From positions 9,486,001 to 9,550,000 of the forward strand of contig CM075940.1 in assembly GCA_038030265.1 (NCBI GenBank): DNA of 64,000 nt, written 5' to 3'. Source of the DNA: Corythucha ciliata (lineage: Eukaryota; Arthropoda; Insecta; Hemiptera; Tingidae). Position numbers and translations under genes: made by a program. Positions 43,857-58,800 of this stretch are shown here, piece after piece. Numbering within the stretch: position 1 is the stretch's first letter; each line of letters begins with the position of its first letter. The notes under the pieces are model-generated. The model was not told the DNA's origin. It saw only the letters and a list, made by a program, of their open reading frames with translations, and searched no databases.

Positions 43857-46800
43857 GTAGGACTATCAATTATATCAATTTTTTTTAAAAGCATGTATGA
43901 GACCCGGTCTGTCATTAGCTCATCATACACGTAGGAATCAAATTTTTCATCCTCGATTTTAATTTTTTTTTTAAATCTAATCACTTCAGGAACGTCACGC
44001 TTTAGCAATTAGTATTTTTCGGTATTCATCATTTGTACCCTCTTCACAGTTCAGTACTCGCTTGAAGTTAAGCCTCCCCCTCCCCTCTCTCGTACTCATT
44101 CCCTAAAACCCGCTTTTTAAGTGTAACAAACACGCACATACTTCCATGAACCACTAGCAAAATAATGTATTTTTCTGTTCGTTTTGAGATCGTAGAATAC
44201 AAAATTAATAGTAACAGCGTGGGCGCCATTACACGTGTACTTCCTCGTCTCCCACCCCTTACACACCGGGAACATTGAAGTAAAAATAAAAATAAGGATA
44301 CAAAAAAAAAAAAAAGAAAAAAAAAAAGTGAGCCCGAACAAAAAAAAGACAGCCTTTGTCTCCTTGGTTGACGTGAGGCGTCTCGTGGATTACTCGGCTT
44401 GCTCTTTGTTATAATCAAGATAGTAGAAGACGTGGAAGGGGAGGGGGGTATGTTGTCCCCCGGCTTGTCAACTACTGCATATAAAGCAACTAAATAAAAC
44501 CTGAGGAATATTCAAAATTTTATGACGCTTACTGCCACTTTTATTACTACTCATTATAGCGTTGAGTTGTGGTGTGCTCGAGGAAGCGGTGGTGTCGCGT
44601 GAAGTTTTACATTCAGACTATTTTTTTTATGCTTCATACCTTAAATATGCTGGTTGTGGGATGGGTGGGTGGGTGGAGGGGCCCAGCGCTGTAATTATGA
44701 GACTGTGATTAACGGCAATAACGGGTTCACCAAACTCCTTCGCTATTAACGCAAAGTAATTAACGACAAGTATTAATGAGAGAACTTAAAAATGACTTTT
44801 TTGCGACTTTTGTGAACTAGGAACGGAACTGGCCAAGGTTCCGGGGGCTAAATTGACGGTTTCGACGCTAGTATAAACGTTTTTTGGAAAGATTTGAAAG
44901 TTTACAGAGTCTGACCCATTGATTGTCCCCGCAAGAAGAAGACCTGAGCCCAAATAAAAATTTTTATAGTTAGCGAAGCTCAAGGAGACGAGTGCCTTTA
45001 AAACCAATTTGTATATAGAGTTTCAGTGGGAAAAAAAGTGAGTTGGAACCTTCTTGGCAGACGGGCTATGTGACCATTGCCTACAAAGTAAAAGCAAAAT
45101 ATTGAAATGGAATTATTGTGAAATGTTAATAAACTACTACTACTACTACTACAGAGTTTCAGCAGCCAAATTACAATTTTGTCCGAACAGCCAGAATCTT
45201 GGACTTTAACGGCAGTTCCGTGGCTAATTTAACTGAGTTTTGCACCGTGGTCGCACAGTACTGGCTCATAACTGCGTTGCAGCGCGTGTATTCACGATTT
45301 TCACTAATTGTAAGCCGAGTTGTGACTTAAGCGTGCGGAAAAACGATCCATTGCGGTTTGAATTGCTAAATTACAAATTTTTCGGGGCGGGAAGGATGGG
45401 CAAAATGATCAGATACAGGGGCTGTGTGAGCCTGGTGTGTTTCACGGGGGGGTTGTAGCATTGTAGCTAATGAGAGCTCACTTTTGACTCTTTATATGAG
45501 TACATTGCAAAGTTGTCGTTATACCCAAAACCAAAGTTCCTTTTCGAAAACAACTATTTTACCGCTGAAACTTGCCTCTTTTTTAGGTTTCAAAATCACC
45601 GTTTTTGTGATCCCGGACGTATGCATTTTCTTGAGACGTAATTTGCACTTTTTTTTGGTCAAAAACGCGTGCTGTGCGTGCTCCTATTTGGCGTGCGAGT
45701 GAGTGTTTCGCGAGCACCAAGTTTTCTGGAGCGTGATTGACGGAATCTGGGTGGGTGTATATTCGATTAGATGGAGCGAAGTGTCTTATGGTGGATTTCA
45801 CCACCTCGGCTTAAGGTTCGGCTTAAAATTAAGTCGGACTTAAGGGAAAAAATGCATTGAATTTTATGTAAACAAGGTTCGACTTAACTAAGCCGAACCT
45901 TAAAGCCGAGGTGGTGAAATCCGCACCATTAGTGTTGCCATTTCAAGACTGTGTCATTTCCCGACACGATCTGTGACTGGGTCTATAAAAGTCAGTTTTC
46001 CTCTCGAATTCAGGCAACAGTGTCTAGGGCTGATTGATGAGATTCCAAGTTAAAAATTCCAATTACAGTTCATTTCTATGGGTTAAACCGAAAGTTCTCT
46101 GGCCGAATAGGCTCATTCCGAGGGAATATTTTCAATTTGATTGCTAAATTAGACAGTTTTTAGTGCTTCTCCGTCCTCCGTCTATTTAATTATCTCAACA
46201 ACTAAGTTTTGACGGGAATGGTGAGTTTCTGAAGGCAAGGTGGAAATCCCGCAACCTCGACCCCTGTCAGGCGCGGATCCGGAGTCGATTTAAAGTGGTG
46301 AGGGGGGGGGGCATTCACTGGCCACAGCACCCTACCAGCCCTGCCATACAATTTCTGTGTAGCAAATTAGCTCTAAAGTTTTCAAACAATGAGCGATACA
46401 AAAAAAAAAAGAAATCCGAACGCGGGAAAGTGAAAAAACGTAAAATAATTTTGACGTGTCTTTTGGACCATTAGCGTCCGAAGAGTACTGCCGAGTATTT
46501 GAGTAGGCGAACCCAAAAATATGACGATGCGTTCAACTTCCTCCCTCAACACGATTTCCGAGTGGCAATGAGAATTCGCGCTAAACGGGAGCCCCCCCCC
46601 CCCCGACAGCCCTGAAGTCCACCAGAAAGAGACTCGACCTGAGCACAGCCCTTGATAGGCCGCTGTGGGGCCGGAAAAATCCGTCTTAATTCAAAACGCT
46701 CAATTTTTGGGTCAAATTAAGGGTCTGGCGGCCCACTCAGTGGTGGTGTTATGGTGGAAACCGGCTGTATTGGTCAATTGAGCATTGGCCTCGTCCGGCT

Positions 46801-49800
46801 CAGCTCAAAACGCACTTAGGAAAAATGATAATAAAATTTGAGAATCCTTTAATTTTGACGAAAATGACAAAAACTGCGTTTGTGGATTTCTTGTGACGGG
46901 GAATCAGACAATCGAGACCGATTTTTGATCAGACGAGCGATTCAAGAAGTTCTCCCTGGTGACCCCGCCGGGGGTTGGCCCGCACTTGCGTGTAAACATT
47001 TTCAGGGTCAAGGATGGGCCTCGATCCATGTGGACCTCGCTATAGGCCGTTCTGTGAGGTCGAGAAAATCTCCTGAAACCAATGACAAGGCGAGACGCAC
47101 ATTTTTGGTCACTTTATAGGGGGCGCTGACGGTCACTATTCACTAATCACTTTTGTATAATGGTTATACCGAGAGTATTGTGAATCAGGGAATCACGTAA
47201 ATGACTATTCACATAGCAGGGAATAACGTAATTTTCTTGTAAATTACGCTATTTCCTGAAGAGTTCAGGGATTATTGTACATAACAAGATTTACTTCGCA
47301 TTCACGGTAATTCCTATAGCGTAATAATTCACGTAAATAACTGTAGGGGATGTCGTGAATTCCATGGAACGTTGTCAAAATAAACAACATAGACTGACTG
47401 TGTTAGGTATTAACGACAATCACTAGGAAATAACGTGATTTTCAGATTCACAACATTCTCGGCAACAGTCTACCCAAAGTTTTGCGGGCAATCTTAAAAT
47501 TGAACCTGCCGGGGTTTCATTACATATTCAGTCGCGAAATTGTGGTAATTACTGGTAAAAATACTAGTAGTCAGATAACTCTCATTTTCTCCATAATCCA
47601 GAGCCTTAATTTCAGCCAGAAAAAACAGACTACACGAAATTAAAATGGGGTGATCGTTAGGTTACTCTGAAAAACTGAAATTAACCGCCACAGGGAGAGT
47701 AATTTTCCCCAAAGTAACTTGAATCTCGACAAAGAATTGCACGGACAGTAATTGAAAGTTTATCATGCGTTATCGTGCTGGGTTATTACCATTTTACATC
47801 CATTTTAAAAATGTCTAGCGAGATTACATCACAAATGCAAAAAAATCCGTATTTTGAGAGGAAAACCGCTGCCAACAAGCTCAAAATCTGTAGTTTTGCA
47901 AGTTCTTCCGTTGACCATCGTTATTCTCACCAGCCATTGCTCCACCGTGAGTAAGAATTACTAGATTTTACAGCAATGGTCCCGGGCGTGTTTTTTTTTT
48001 TTTTCAAGCAGTGGTGTTTGGAACTGTTCTATTGAACAACTAGTAATTTATTGAGTAAGGACAACGTTTAATACTGGGAAATACACTCTCCCCTATTGAT
48101 TTTATTCGTCTTGATCTATTGGCTGTCATTATTTTTGACGCTGTCCGAAACGTTTTCAAAATGCCTAATAATAAAACAGGTGCATCGATATTCTGTTTAA
48201 AGTGATTTAAAAGTGTAATGAACGGTAGGAGAGAAGGTGACCACGAAATTAAGAATGTTCCGGTTTGCTCTTGGTGTACGAGCGTGACCTCGGGCTACTC
48301 GGATCTTTCTTTTCTTCGCGCATACTTTTTTTTTTTGAGGCTTGAAAATTAAATCATTTGCTGAGCTCAGCGAGAAAATTAATAATTTCTCTTTCTCTCT
48401 TAAAAAAAAAAAAAGATGAACTTGAAGGGACCACACAAAGCTTTTTACGAGGATCTCCTTCTTTGAGACAACGCTGTTTCGACCAGTGCGTTTCAGGTTG
48501 TTACTCCTTTTCTATCTCTTCTAGCCTTGCTTAAAATTGGTAGTACCTTCGATTAGGTTACGTGGACTGGCATCAACGTAATTACAGAGTAATTTTAGGA
48601 GAAGGCCAGCATCCTACGTGACAGCTCCCTGCATTTCTTCTTCCCAACCACCTCCCCCCCCCCCGATCGTCATCACAATCCAAAATTTCTATCCACATTT
48701 TCAAACTACCGATACGTACATCCCTATGATAATGATCTCTCCTTGAAACCACTTTCGATTTGGCTGTGAACATAAATATTTCACCTTGCAACAATCAATA
48801 CATAATTATTATTATCATTCAATTATCTCAAACATAACACGTTTTCTTTATATGCTTCCCCCACAAATAATTACTGAGATTACGAAGGGAAGGGGGGGTT
48901 GAATTAAAATTACAATTTTTTTCAACGCAGTAACACGATACAAAGCACGATCAACGCCGGTAAAAAGGTGGACCACTGTATTCATTTTTAACAATGCGGC
49001 AGTGTATATCCCAAACGCCTCGACCTATGCGTTTTATTTGGCTTGAATCAAAGCTCATAAGTCAAGGTACACTTTGGGCTCTCTGACTATATACCGTGAA
49101 GCTGCAAAAATATTTATAATAAACTGCAGTGAAGCAAAGGCTGCTGGAACGATGAAAAATTACGTTTTGTTTTTCTATTATATATTCACCTTCGGTAATT
49201 AAAAACATCGCCAAACCGGTTTTAAGAATTTTTAATGCGTGGTTTTAAATTAAATTGGAAAGTAGAAAGGCCGTAAGTTAGCGGGGGGGGGGGGTGCTCT
49301 CAGTATATTTATTGTTCCCGAAATTTTGTATTTTTTTAATAGAAAGAATTGATTTTACATTTCGTTCAAGTAAATTGCCTCATTCGTTTTTTAAAAACAA
49401 TTGAATATATAAGATTTTATAATAATAAATTAATAATAAAATCATAATATTGAATTGTTGTTAAAAGATGAATGAGACTACAGCGATAAAGTTTTTATGG
49501 CTCCAGTCATCACGCTACGGAGTGTTGAGCCTAAAAACACTCAATTCACCTAAATTTATTTGAAAAAAGAAACTGGTCTTTTGCTGCAAAGTTATGACGG
49601 CGTCTTGGAATACGAGGGAGCCCCGAAAAAATTTTGCCACGGTCCCACTCGTTCGATTCTCTCAAAATGAGAACCATCACCACCCCGCACACAACCCCCA
49701 TAATACAGCGAGTTTGTGAGTCCGTATATATACGAGGAAGTAGAGCTTCTTGTCGACGAAAAGATGGGATGGGAGAGTATGGGTGAGTGGAAAAGATGAC

Positions 49801-52800
49801 GAAGAAGAGAGAGAGAGAGTGAGTGTGTGTGTGAGACGGGGGAGGGGAGTGAGAGAGTAAAAAAATGGTTAGCTGTGTATATCGTGCAGGAGGGGGGGGA
49901 GGTGAAGAGAGGAGGAATGGGATGAGATTTGTTCCTGTTTGTATTGGAGTGTTGTAATGGTGTGTTGGTCGGTGAAGCGGCACAAAGAAGGCCCCCTGCC
50001 GTGGGGACACTGTTGCCTACCAGCGGGGGCTCCGACCAACATTCTTTAGACTATTTATATCATAATATACACCATCAACCTCACCGACACCTTTGTTTCT
50101 TCCCACAACGTCTTACATTTTGTCTATAACTAAAAACGATAACAATCCACAAAAATGTCTTTTATTTTTATTATATTGGGACCCATTAGCTTGTTGCCAT
50201 TCATCGTCCACCCTAAACCGTGCACATTCGAAAGACGGGACGATAATTCTATTTTCCACTGGTTAGCCCATTTATCAATGCACTGTTTACCTCACAAGTA
50301 GTGGTGGAGGGAGGGGGGGTCCTTCATTGTAGATTTGAATCAATTCGCGTGGAAAACCCTTGTATACTTATAAGCTATATTATGAGAACAGCAATTCCTA
50401 TAGTGCCGCTGCCTTCACATTACACTGTGCCTCGATTGTACTATCCAAGTCCAACATGCGATATTTTCATTTTTCATTTTATAGGTCGGAATCAGTCAAA
50501 CTATATAGGATCCCTTAATGATGTCATTTCGGGAGATGGAAAAAGGCGAAGTGATTCGAGCGCCGGAATCAAAATGATTTCCAAAGGTGCCAGAGAGCAT
50601 CATGAGAGGGGTTGTTATAAGGTGTATATAAGCCAATGAGTAAATCGGCACAAGCATTTCCTGCTCGTCCAAATTTTATAAGGACCTCGGTGGTTCTTTA
50701 TTAATTAGAAAAAAAACAAACTCGTAGATACCAATAAATTAAAAGCGGAATAAGCGGAGATAACTATTAGTGGCGCATGGCCAAGGTCACAAAAACCCCA
50801 AGCGAGTGTCGACAGATTCACGGCCAGTCACCTTTTATGAAAAAAAAAATACCACCCTCACCTTTCGTGTCCTCATCCATTTTTAACCCCCAAGGGCCCT
50901 TTGGGTCGTTATTAAACGTCGGACAGGCCCCCCAAACCCGTGAAAATAAAGCCCCAAAGCCTCCGGGGCTTGGAGTATTTCAAATTATCTAATAAGAGAA
51001 AACTGTCATGCGGAGGCTAATATATTACAAACGAAAGCTCGGGCTTTTTAAATATGTGAAACATTTGAAATCATTTACATGAATAGAATCAAAACACAAG
51101 CACGGGAAAATTATAATGACCAGTGTGGGTGGAGTGAGGTGGTTGAGGGTTAGGGGGGGAGGGGTGGTATGCTGGCAGGGTGTTTCACCGCAGGTAAAAT
51201 TGCGAACGCGAAGTCACGCCCTGCTACAGTTTTTACTGCCTATTGCACTGCGTGCATTTTTTATTTTGTTCGATTGCAGAACTCTGATGGCACAAACATA
51301 TTCAACGTGATGCTGCAGTGTTATCGTCGACAAAGTGTCCTTATTAATTAAGCGCTCCGGGTTTATTCACCACCGTTAAACTCTGAAAGCCTCCCCCCCA
51401 ACCTCACTATATGCTCCCTTGCCGGTAATTGCAGTTAAACCCTTTCGTAGTACATTATGCAGGTTCCACATAGAGCCATACATTGCTTAACTTAGGGGTT
51501 TTCACACACGCAGAACAATAACTAAGAAACGTTTAATTAGCTTTTGACGAAACCCCTCTCGCAAGACGCAGCCAGCACGGACTAATATAAAGCCTCATGT
51601 CAAAGCGTCAAGAGCTTGTTAGTTGTTACACTCCTATTTCTCTCTCTCTCTCTCTCGATCCCATTGCTGGGTTTAAACGAAACAAAATATTTCTTGAAGT
51701 TCACGCATTATAGAACCTTTAAAGCCTCAAACCGGCGTCTGTTTTAGCCTCGTCGAAACAAAGATTCATGTTTTTGTATAATCCTCGAGGCTTCTTAACT
51801 ACGAGAAGTCACGACAAGCTCTGTTTAAAAGTTTACATCTCCAAAAAATTGTACGTATGGAATTATCCTTATAGGCGTCGTTTCAAAGGTCGTTAACTTA
51901 AAAAAATAAAAAACTTCAAAGTGTGTGTTATGAGGTGCGGGGGGGAGGGTGCGTCATGCATCATAGCCTAACGAAAAAAAGAGTAAAAGATGCAGATATG
52001 GTTGGAGTAGGTAGTGCCAAACGTCTGGAAGATGAGAGGGGTTACACGGGGGAGGGGGTGAGAGAGCGAGGGGCTGTCTAAAGGTGATGTATAAAACGCG
52101 GCGGGGAGGAAGAGAGAGCCCGAAAAAATATTTCCTTTCGGTCGAGAAACAAAAAGAAGAGGTATATTAATGGAAAAGAGGCCCGGGGCACAATAGCTAT
52201 AAATCAATAATATGGCGGTTCCATTAATACCCGTCTAGCTCGAAGCCAGGCTACCTTTTAATTGGATGCAATAATGCTCCCGTTGTTGTGTACCTACTCT
52301 TCGGGGCATACAATGGCGTGTTAATCCGTGAACCCTTCCTATTGTTACACTTCGATTGGATTCGAAAGCAAATGTGGAAAAAAAGCAACAGCTATTTGAA
52401 AGCTGTTTCATCGAATGCAAAAATCTCAGAAATGTCTGCGTTAAAACGCTCATTAATGATTTTCAGCCGAATACACTAAATTTTAATGTCAGTGATTTCC
52501 CTCTCTTATCAATGTCACACTTAATTAATTATTTCCCATTTAATTATCATCCCGTTTAATAAAGTGTTCAAGTGTTCGTATAATATTGACTTATTTGCTT
52601 ACAATGTAAGCTGAAGGAGGGGCATTAGATCGAAACAACATACTTTTTCTTTAACTTAAAACGAGTCTCGACTTTTTTTTTTTTTTCCAAGGGAGTTCCA
52701 CCCAGACGCCGTAGCTAATAAGGACCACTAGTCTTGGAGCCATCCTTTTCTTATTCGGTCAATACACCAAGCTTTTCAACTTTTCATTCTCCTTAAATAA

Positions 52801-52811
52801 TAATATAAGTC

Positions 52812-52847
<36 letters not shown>

Positions 52848-55800
52848 AGCACGCTGTATTTCAACGAAAAGGCAAGGCGTGCGGTTATGCATTAATCACC
52901 GCGGGTATATGCTGACGTTAAAAAAATACGTTAACGAGCGGCTAAAATCCAGATGATACTGTTTTAATGACGTTGCATGTTACTGTGATTTATTTAATAA
53001 CAAATTAAAATCGGACTTCCTTCGGTCGATTCCAGTCGGAAGCTAGGTGATGATGGTGTAAATAAACGCACCGAAGGTTTTTTGGAACATGAGGGGTTTT
53101 CGTGGAGGAGGGAAGGGGGTCAAAATTGATATTTTTAAGAATTCCACCACATTGGTTCAAGAGCAGCAATAATCCTGGCTCTGCTGTTCTCAAAGAACGG
53201 GCTCCTTCGGGCGACGGCCGCGTAAGGCCCTAAAGTCCTAGGAACAGGACTCGGCGTATAGCACGGACGTCGCTGCCTGGCTCTGGTCTCGAGAAAATCG
53301 GATCAATCGAACGATATCGCGAAACGCCCTTTTTCGCTCTCCATTCGGGTACGCTTTGGCTGAAGCCGGCTGGCATTCCGCAAATGGACCATTCTCCGAG
53401 AAAATCATAAAACGCGTCTTGTACAACTCGAAACACTTCCTCTAAAAATCAGCCACTTTACCCCTGGACGATTTTGACAAATGGCGACGAAATTGCGTAT
53501 CTTGGGGTTTTGCCGCAAAACGGAACATCCGACAATAGAGACGGTTTTTCGAGCCGACGATCCGTTGAAAGGGTTCTCCCCCGAATATTTCCGGCGTTCT
53601 TGGTAGCTTTGGTTCGCCCCGTTTTCCGGGGACGCACATATTGTCCCGCGCTCTGTTGGCCACGCAATCGAAAGCCCTGAAGACCAAGAAAGAGCCTCGA
53701 CTCCGGCGCGGTCCTCGGCGACCCACATGCGGGAGTCGAGAAAAAACGACCGAAACCCGATTTTTTGAGCCCCAGTCATCCGGGAAATTCGTTAGGACAG
53801 AAAATTTGACACAGTCCGGCCCTAAAACCGTCGTGTGATGCAGCTCCGTGGACACCAACGATTCACTATTTCACTCAGAGACATTGCTGTGATAGAACAG
53901 TTGCAGTTCCCTCCCCAACGCCTCCTGCCATAACGCCTTAAAATTGACTATCGCATGAACCCCACAAGTGTCTGCTATCGATCTGGAAACCGCAACTGGG
54001 GGTTGCTGTTTGTTACGGTTATAAACCCTAGAAACGGATTAAATGATTCTAAAACATCGTCGAATCCCCTCCCCCCAACATCAGTTGATAAAGTGAGTCT
54101 CAGAACTTACGAACTGCGGCTGAACTGCTCACGATGAACCGAACAAATGGCAATTCAACCCCTGAAACTATAGCCATTTTAGCGAAAATCGTTAAATTTG
54201 CCTTTAAATCTAATTGTTTACTAAATTTTTGGGGGTCATGTGACCCCAATGGTGGACAAGTCGGAACTTAGCGTCAAACGGAGACCCCAAAAATGACAAC
54301 GCGTCGGCAAAATCTTGGCATATAATTGCTCTGAAATAGGATTTTTTTAAACTGAAATAAACTTCTGTTGGGTCTCAGGAACCCATAGAAACTGATTTTT
54401 TGGCCAGAAAAAACTGGGAAAAGCTTTTTCGGCCAAAAGCACGGCACCGCCTAAAAACCAACGAAGCCCACCAACAACTCAAGAAGCTTGCCGGGTTTGA
54501 TTCATCCTCCTTTTGAAATTGACTGTCTTGTGTCCAAAGAAACTGCTCTCGACCTGCTCATTTATGAAGTTTTCACTTCCGAAACTGTGAAATTGTTGGC
54601 GGCGATCATTTTCTTGCTCGCTGACTGAAATATCCATGGATCACATACTCTTGGTTGCCCTAGGTAGAGAAGGAGAATTGAGTCAATGACGCGCAGGCAT
54701 TCTTACCTCCTCGAAGCTCAACGCGCAGAATTGGGCCTTTTAGCCGAGCCAAACTCCTAAATTTGGCTTTTTAAATCAGCCAAGTCCGTGGAATTGGTTT
54801 TTAGAAGACCCAGAGGACCACGAAATATGACTTTTAGTGAACCAAACCTCAATAAATTTGATTTCTGTTTGAGCCAAATCCTCATGATTTCTGGAAGATC
54901 CGATCCCACGAAATTATTTTTTGTAGAAAGGAAATCCACCAATTAGGCTTTTAAAATTAGCCAAATTAAGTGAAATTTGCCGTTATAATTCGTTCGATAT
55001 TGGGCAGTCGATGCCCCGTCCTGACGACACAAATGAACTCACGGATCATGCCAAGTCGGCCGGGCTATAACGGTGGCAGTCATCCCCTCCCGCCCGGGTT
55101 GAAATTGACTATTATTGGGTTTAGTGATTGGAATAGGGAGGGGGGGGGGCGCTGCTCGGATTCAGACGACTTCAGACGCGGAATGCAAGACTCTATAAAC
55201 GTTAATTTTGTCCCATTTCCCCCATGAGTGAGTTTCTCGGACTTCTTATCTGCCGTTAAATGAGCCTGGAAGCCCTAGGAACTGACAATTTAACCCAAGC
55301 ATTCGTATTTCTGTCCGAATAAGACCTGGAATCCGACTCTTGGGGCTGTTTTCCCGACGTTTTTTGCCTTGATGACGCATAGGACATTTCCAATAAACTG
55401 AGCCCTCTCATCTTGCCTCGGGCTCATCTTGGTAGAGTCGATTTCACCTTAAGCTTGGGGCTTTCTGTGCCAAATTGACACTGTCAGGCCGGATAAGAAG
55501 CCCAGCATGAAATTGCGGAGGGGGGTTGTGAATGCCGGTGCTGAATTAACAGTTTGGGAGTGGGGGTGAACTTGCCAGATTTTGTGTCATAAAACCTAGT
55601 TTTCTAGGTAAATTTGATGCCTGCGTCGGGTAAATCGTCGGTTTCCGGAGTGAAACTGGAAGTTATCAGGGCAGATGATGAATTCAAAGGGAAAATATGC
55701 TGTACGTGGAGCATTTCAAGTTTCTATAAAACACCTTTTAGCAGTTTTTGGATAAAATAATCTGTTCTGTCCTGATGCCCGCTGTCAGGAACTGCCGGGA

Positions 55801-58800
55801 TTGCAGCCCGGTCTGTTCACCTATACGCGCCCTGTCACCCCTTCAACGTCTTTACGATGGTTTTCGTCACCTGCCTGTCCCACATATTGGCGTTTCACGC
55901 GAATGAAGTTTCAAAGGGTGGGGCTTGAAGTTCGAATGGTCAGCTATGCTCTGTAGGTCAAGGGCTTCTAGCGAAATCCACCTTGTATAAATTTATACAA
56001 GCGAGGTGAACTTTTGCCTCTTGAGTTAACTTTGTTCTTTTCTTTCACACTAATCAAAGCCTTAACAAATGAATCACGACATTAATTTATTAAATAGTTG
56101 CAAATGCAATTCATTAATACTTTGATATTAAACAGGAAAAAGAAGGTTTGTCAAAAAGAGATTTACAACTCTTGTTTGATCGATAAGCTACGTCATTCTC
56201 CTGTCACTCACTTCAACACTGTTTTTCCTGACCGAAACTCTCCTGCCCTTCCATAGCTCGTGTCTCTTGGTGAACGCGATTGCGTGCGGTGTGAGTGATA
56301 TTTTTAAGTGTCTATTAAAACTATTTTCAAATTTCAAACAGCATGGTAATGAAACTTTTATTTTAAAGCTGATATGTCGGCGTGGGAGGGGAGTGATTTT
56401 CCCTCAACACCAAAATTTTAATGTCCTTTGACGTGACGTTTTCATAACTTTAAACAAAAAAAAAATTATTTTACCTGCAATATTTCATAATACATAAAAT
56501 AAAAAGAGAACGAATGGAGTTATGCTGAAATAAAATCGTTACCTCTTCGGCGACAGCCGACAAAAGGCGGGCAATCTATTGACGACGCAAGAATTTTATG
56601 TTGTTTTATGTGTACAAGACCATAAAAGTAAAGCTCTTGACTTTTGATTGACTGTAAAGGCTGAAGAGCTGTAAAAAGCAAGTTAAGGCCAACGCAAGAT
56701 TCTATAGTTTTTGTACGGGCTTTAAGGTCACTAGAGAAACTGCGTCCTCTCCCTTGGCCGTCTTCCCTATTCCGTTGGTTTGAAAAGAAAATGCCTATGA
56801 GGGAAATCGTTGAGGGGAGACGAGCAACAATGAACTATTTATTTGAATACTTATTATCACTAGTGTAATTTTTCAGCGTTACAGATTACACGCGTTTAAA
56901 AGAAGGCTATAGTATTATTATTCTACAACCAATAAAATTGAATATCCAGTTTTCTACCAGCGTAGTTTAAGAGGCAAGCGACAGCATAAACAAAATAAAA
57001 CTAGGAAGTCCAGAAGAAAGCCCTAAACAATAAAACTTTGGACTGGATTTCGTGGGGGAGGAAGGAGACACTCACATCATGTACACCTTCCTCGCCATTA
57101 TAAACCAAGAGCGATGAAATTTGGCCTGGAGTTTATTAGGTGATAAACCGGTGAAAGAGACACTCCTCACACCCACTCAATCCATCTCTTTCCAGGAATC
57201 CTCGGCTTAAAGAAACTTGGATCTCAGAAATTGATTTATTATTTATAATTTTGTTCTGAAGTGACAGTTTTACTGTGGTAAATTGTAAATTTACCGGATT
57301 AATTAAAATTTAAAGTTTTTACAGCCTTTAAAGGTAACCAAAGTTGAGCGTTCGTGCAAAATGAAGTCGTAAAATAATTTCCATTGGATGAATTTCGCTT
57401 TTCCATCTTTAACACAGAGCTCCCTTCTTGGATATATATATTTATTTCTTTGTCTCGTTCAAATGAAACCGCATGGAACTCAGAGCAGCAAAAGCGCTTT
57501 AGGCGGGATGTTTTCGAGTAATATAAAAGTTTTAATTACAGGCGTTCTCCCAAGTTTAATGTTCGGCCTGTGAACCAAAGACCTCGCTAATCGACTTCTG
57601 TCCATTTCAGAATTCTCATTTCTTTTCAGTCACTGAAGAAAAGAAAAAGAAGACGAAAACAAAAAAAAAAAAATCCCTGGGATGTGGGTGGGAACAGGTA
57701 GCCGAGGATGGAACCAATCTTCTATCCCGCAATTATAGACAGACACGTGATGCCCACCTCTTTCAGTCAGTGTCACTTCTTATTTTAATAGTTGAATCCT
57801 CCAGCAATTTTTTCCGTGATCTTCCTGGGCAGTAAAAAAAAAGAAATAAGAGGAAAAAATATAACCTGGGGGCCTGCGTTCTTAATAACATTTACGTATT
57901 TATACATATTTATAGTAAAAGACGAATTCGATGCGTCTATCAACTTAATATACTGTGAAGAACATCTCTGGTTTTATGGTTTGATCCTTATACATGATGG
58001 GAATGGTGTTCAACGTGTATTCTACGCGAGAGTCGTACGTTGCTCGTGAAGTCTTCGCGAGCTTCCGAGGAGCTGCACATTCCCCATTGAACGCGATTGT
58101 ATTATAACATTGATTGTGAAGAATAAAAATATTCCAGACGGAACTGGAATTGACTAACGTGTCACTTCAATAGGCACCATCACCCACTCTAACAGCACTC
58201 GTGTCCAGTCTAGACCGCGAGTGGCTCAAATTGGACCTCTTTCCATGAATCAAAAAACTGCTGTTCCTGATTTTAGTGGACTGTCGAGGAGGGTGGGGGG
58301 TTATCTATGGCAAGAGAATGTATGTGGCTCAACCGCTCGAAAGGGTTATTTCTCCTATTATTACGAGCGTTCGCATTGGGTGCCCACACCCTGCCTTGCA
58401 GTGAGATCTCCCCCGAAGCCCCTGAGCTGCCTCGACAACAACAGCTTAATACACCGCAAACCCGATAACCGTGAAACAAGAATATGAAGCACATGAGACC
58501 CCCCCCCCCACCTCATCATCAATGTTCTTTGTCTTCGGCGGTCTTTGACTTCAGAAACGACCCTAAAACTACTAATAATTTTTATTCTTCAATCGCCTTT
58601 CTTTAACTATCTTGATGGAATATGATCGAAGAAATGCGCAATTATAAAGAAAAAGAAAATAACCGCTGGCGCGTTATTCGCCATGGTGCAATGACCAGAA
58701 ACCGAAAGCTCTTCTGGAAAAAAAGCAACAGCGAAAGCACCCTTCTTAACTATAAACATGTCGACTTAAGAGCGTAAATTATTATTTATGGCTAAGTGAC

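Noticed and set aside
46267..46315. CAGGCGCGGATCCGGAG resembling a hAT terminus with nearby poly(G)
   Set aside because: No matching right end or 8-bp flank duplication could be located.
49546..50010. 154-codon - strand frame
   Set aside because: It spans a GA/GT microsatellite and poly(G) run, with Pro/Ser/His-rich composition and no recognisable family.
53405..53860. 124- and 138-codon - strand frames
   Set aside because: They fall in a GC-rich copy of repeat family A; other copies do not keep the same frame.
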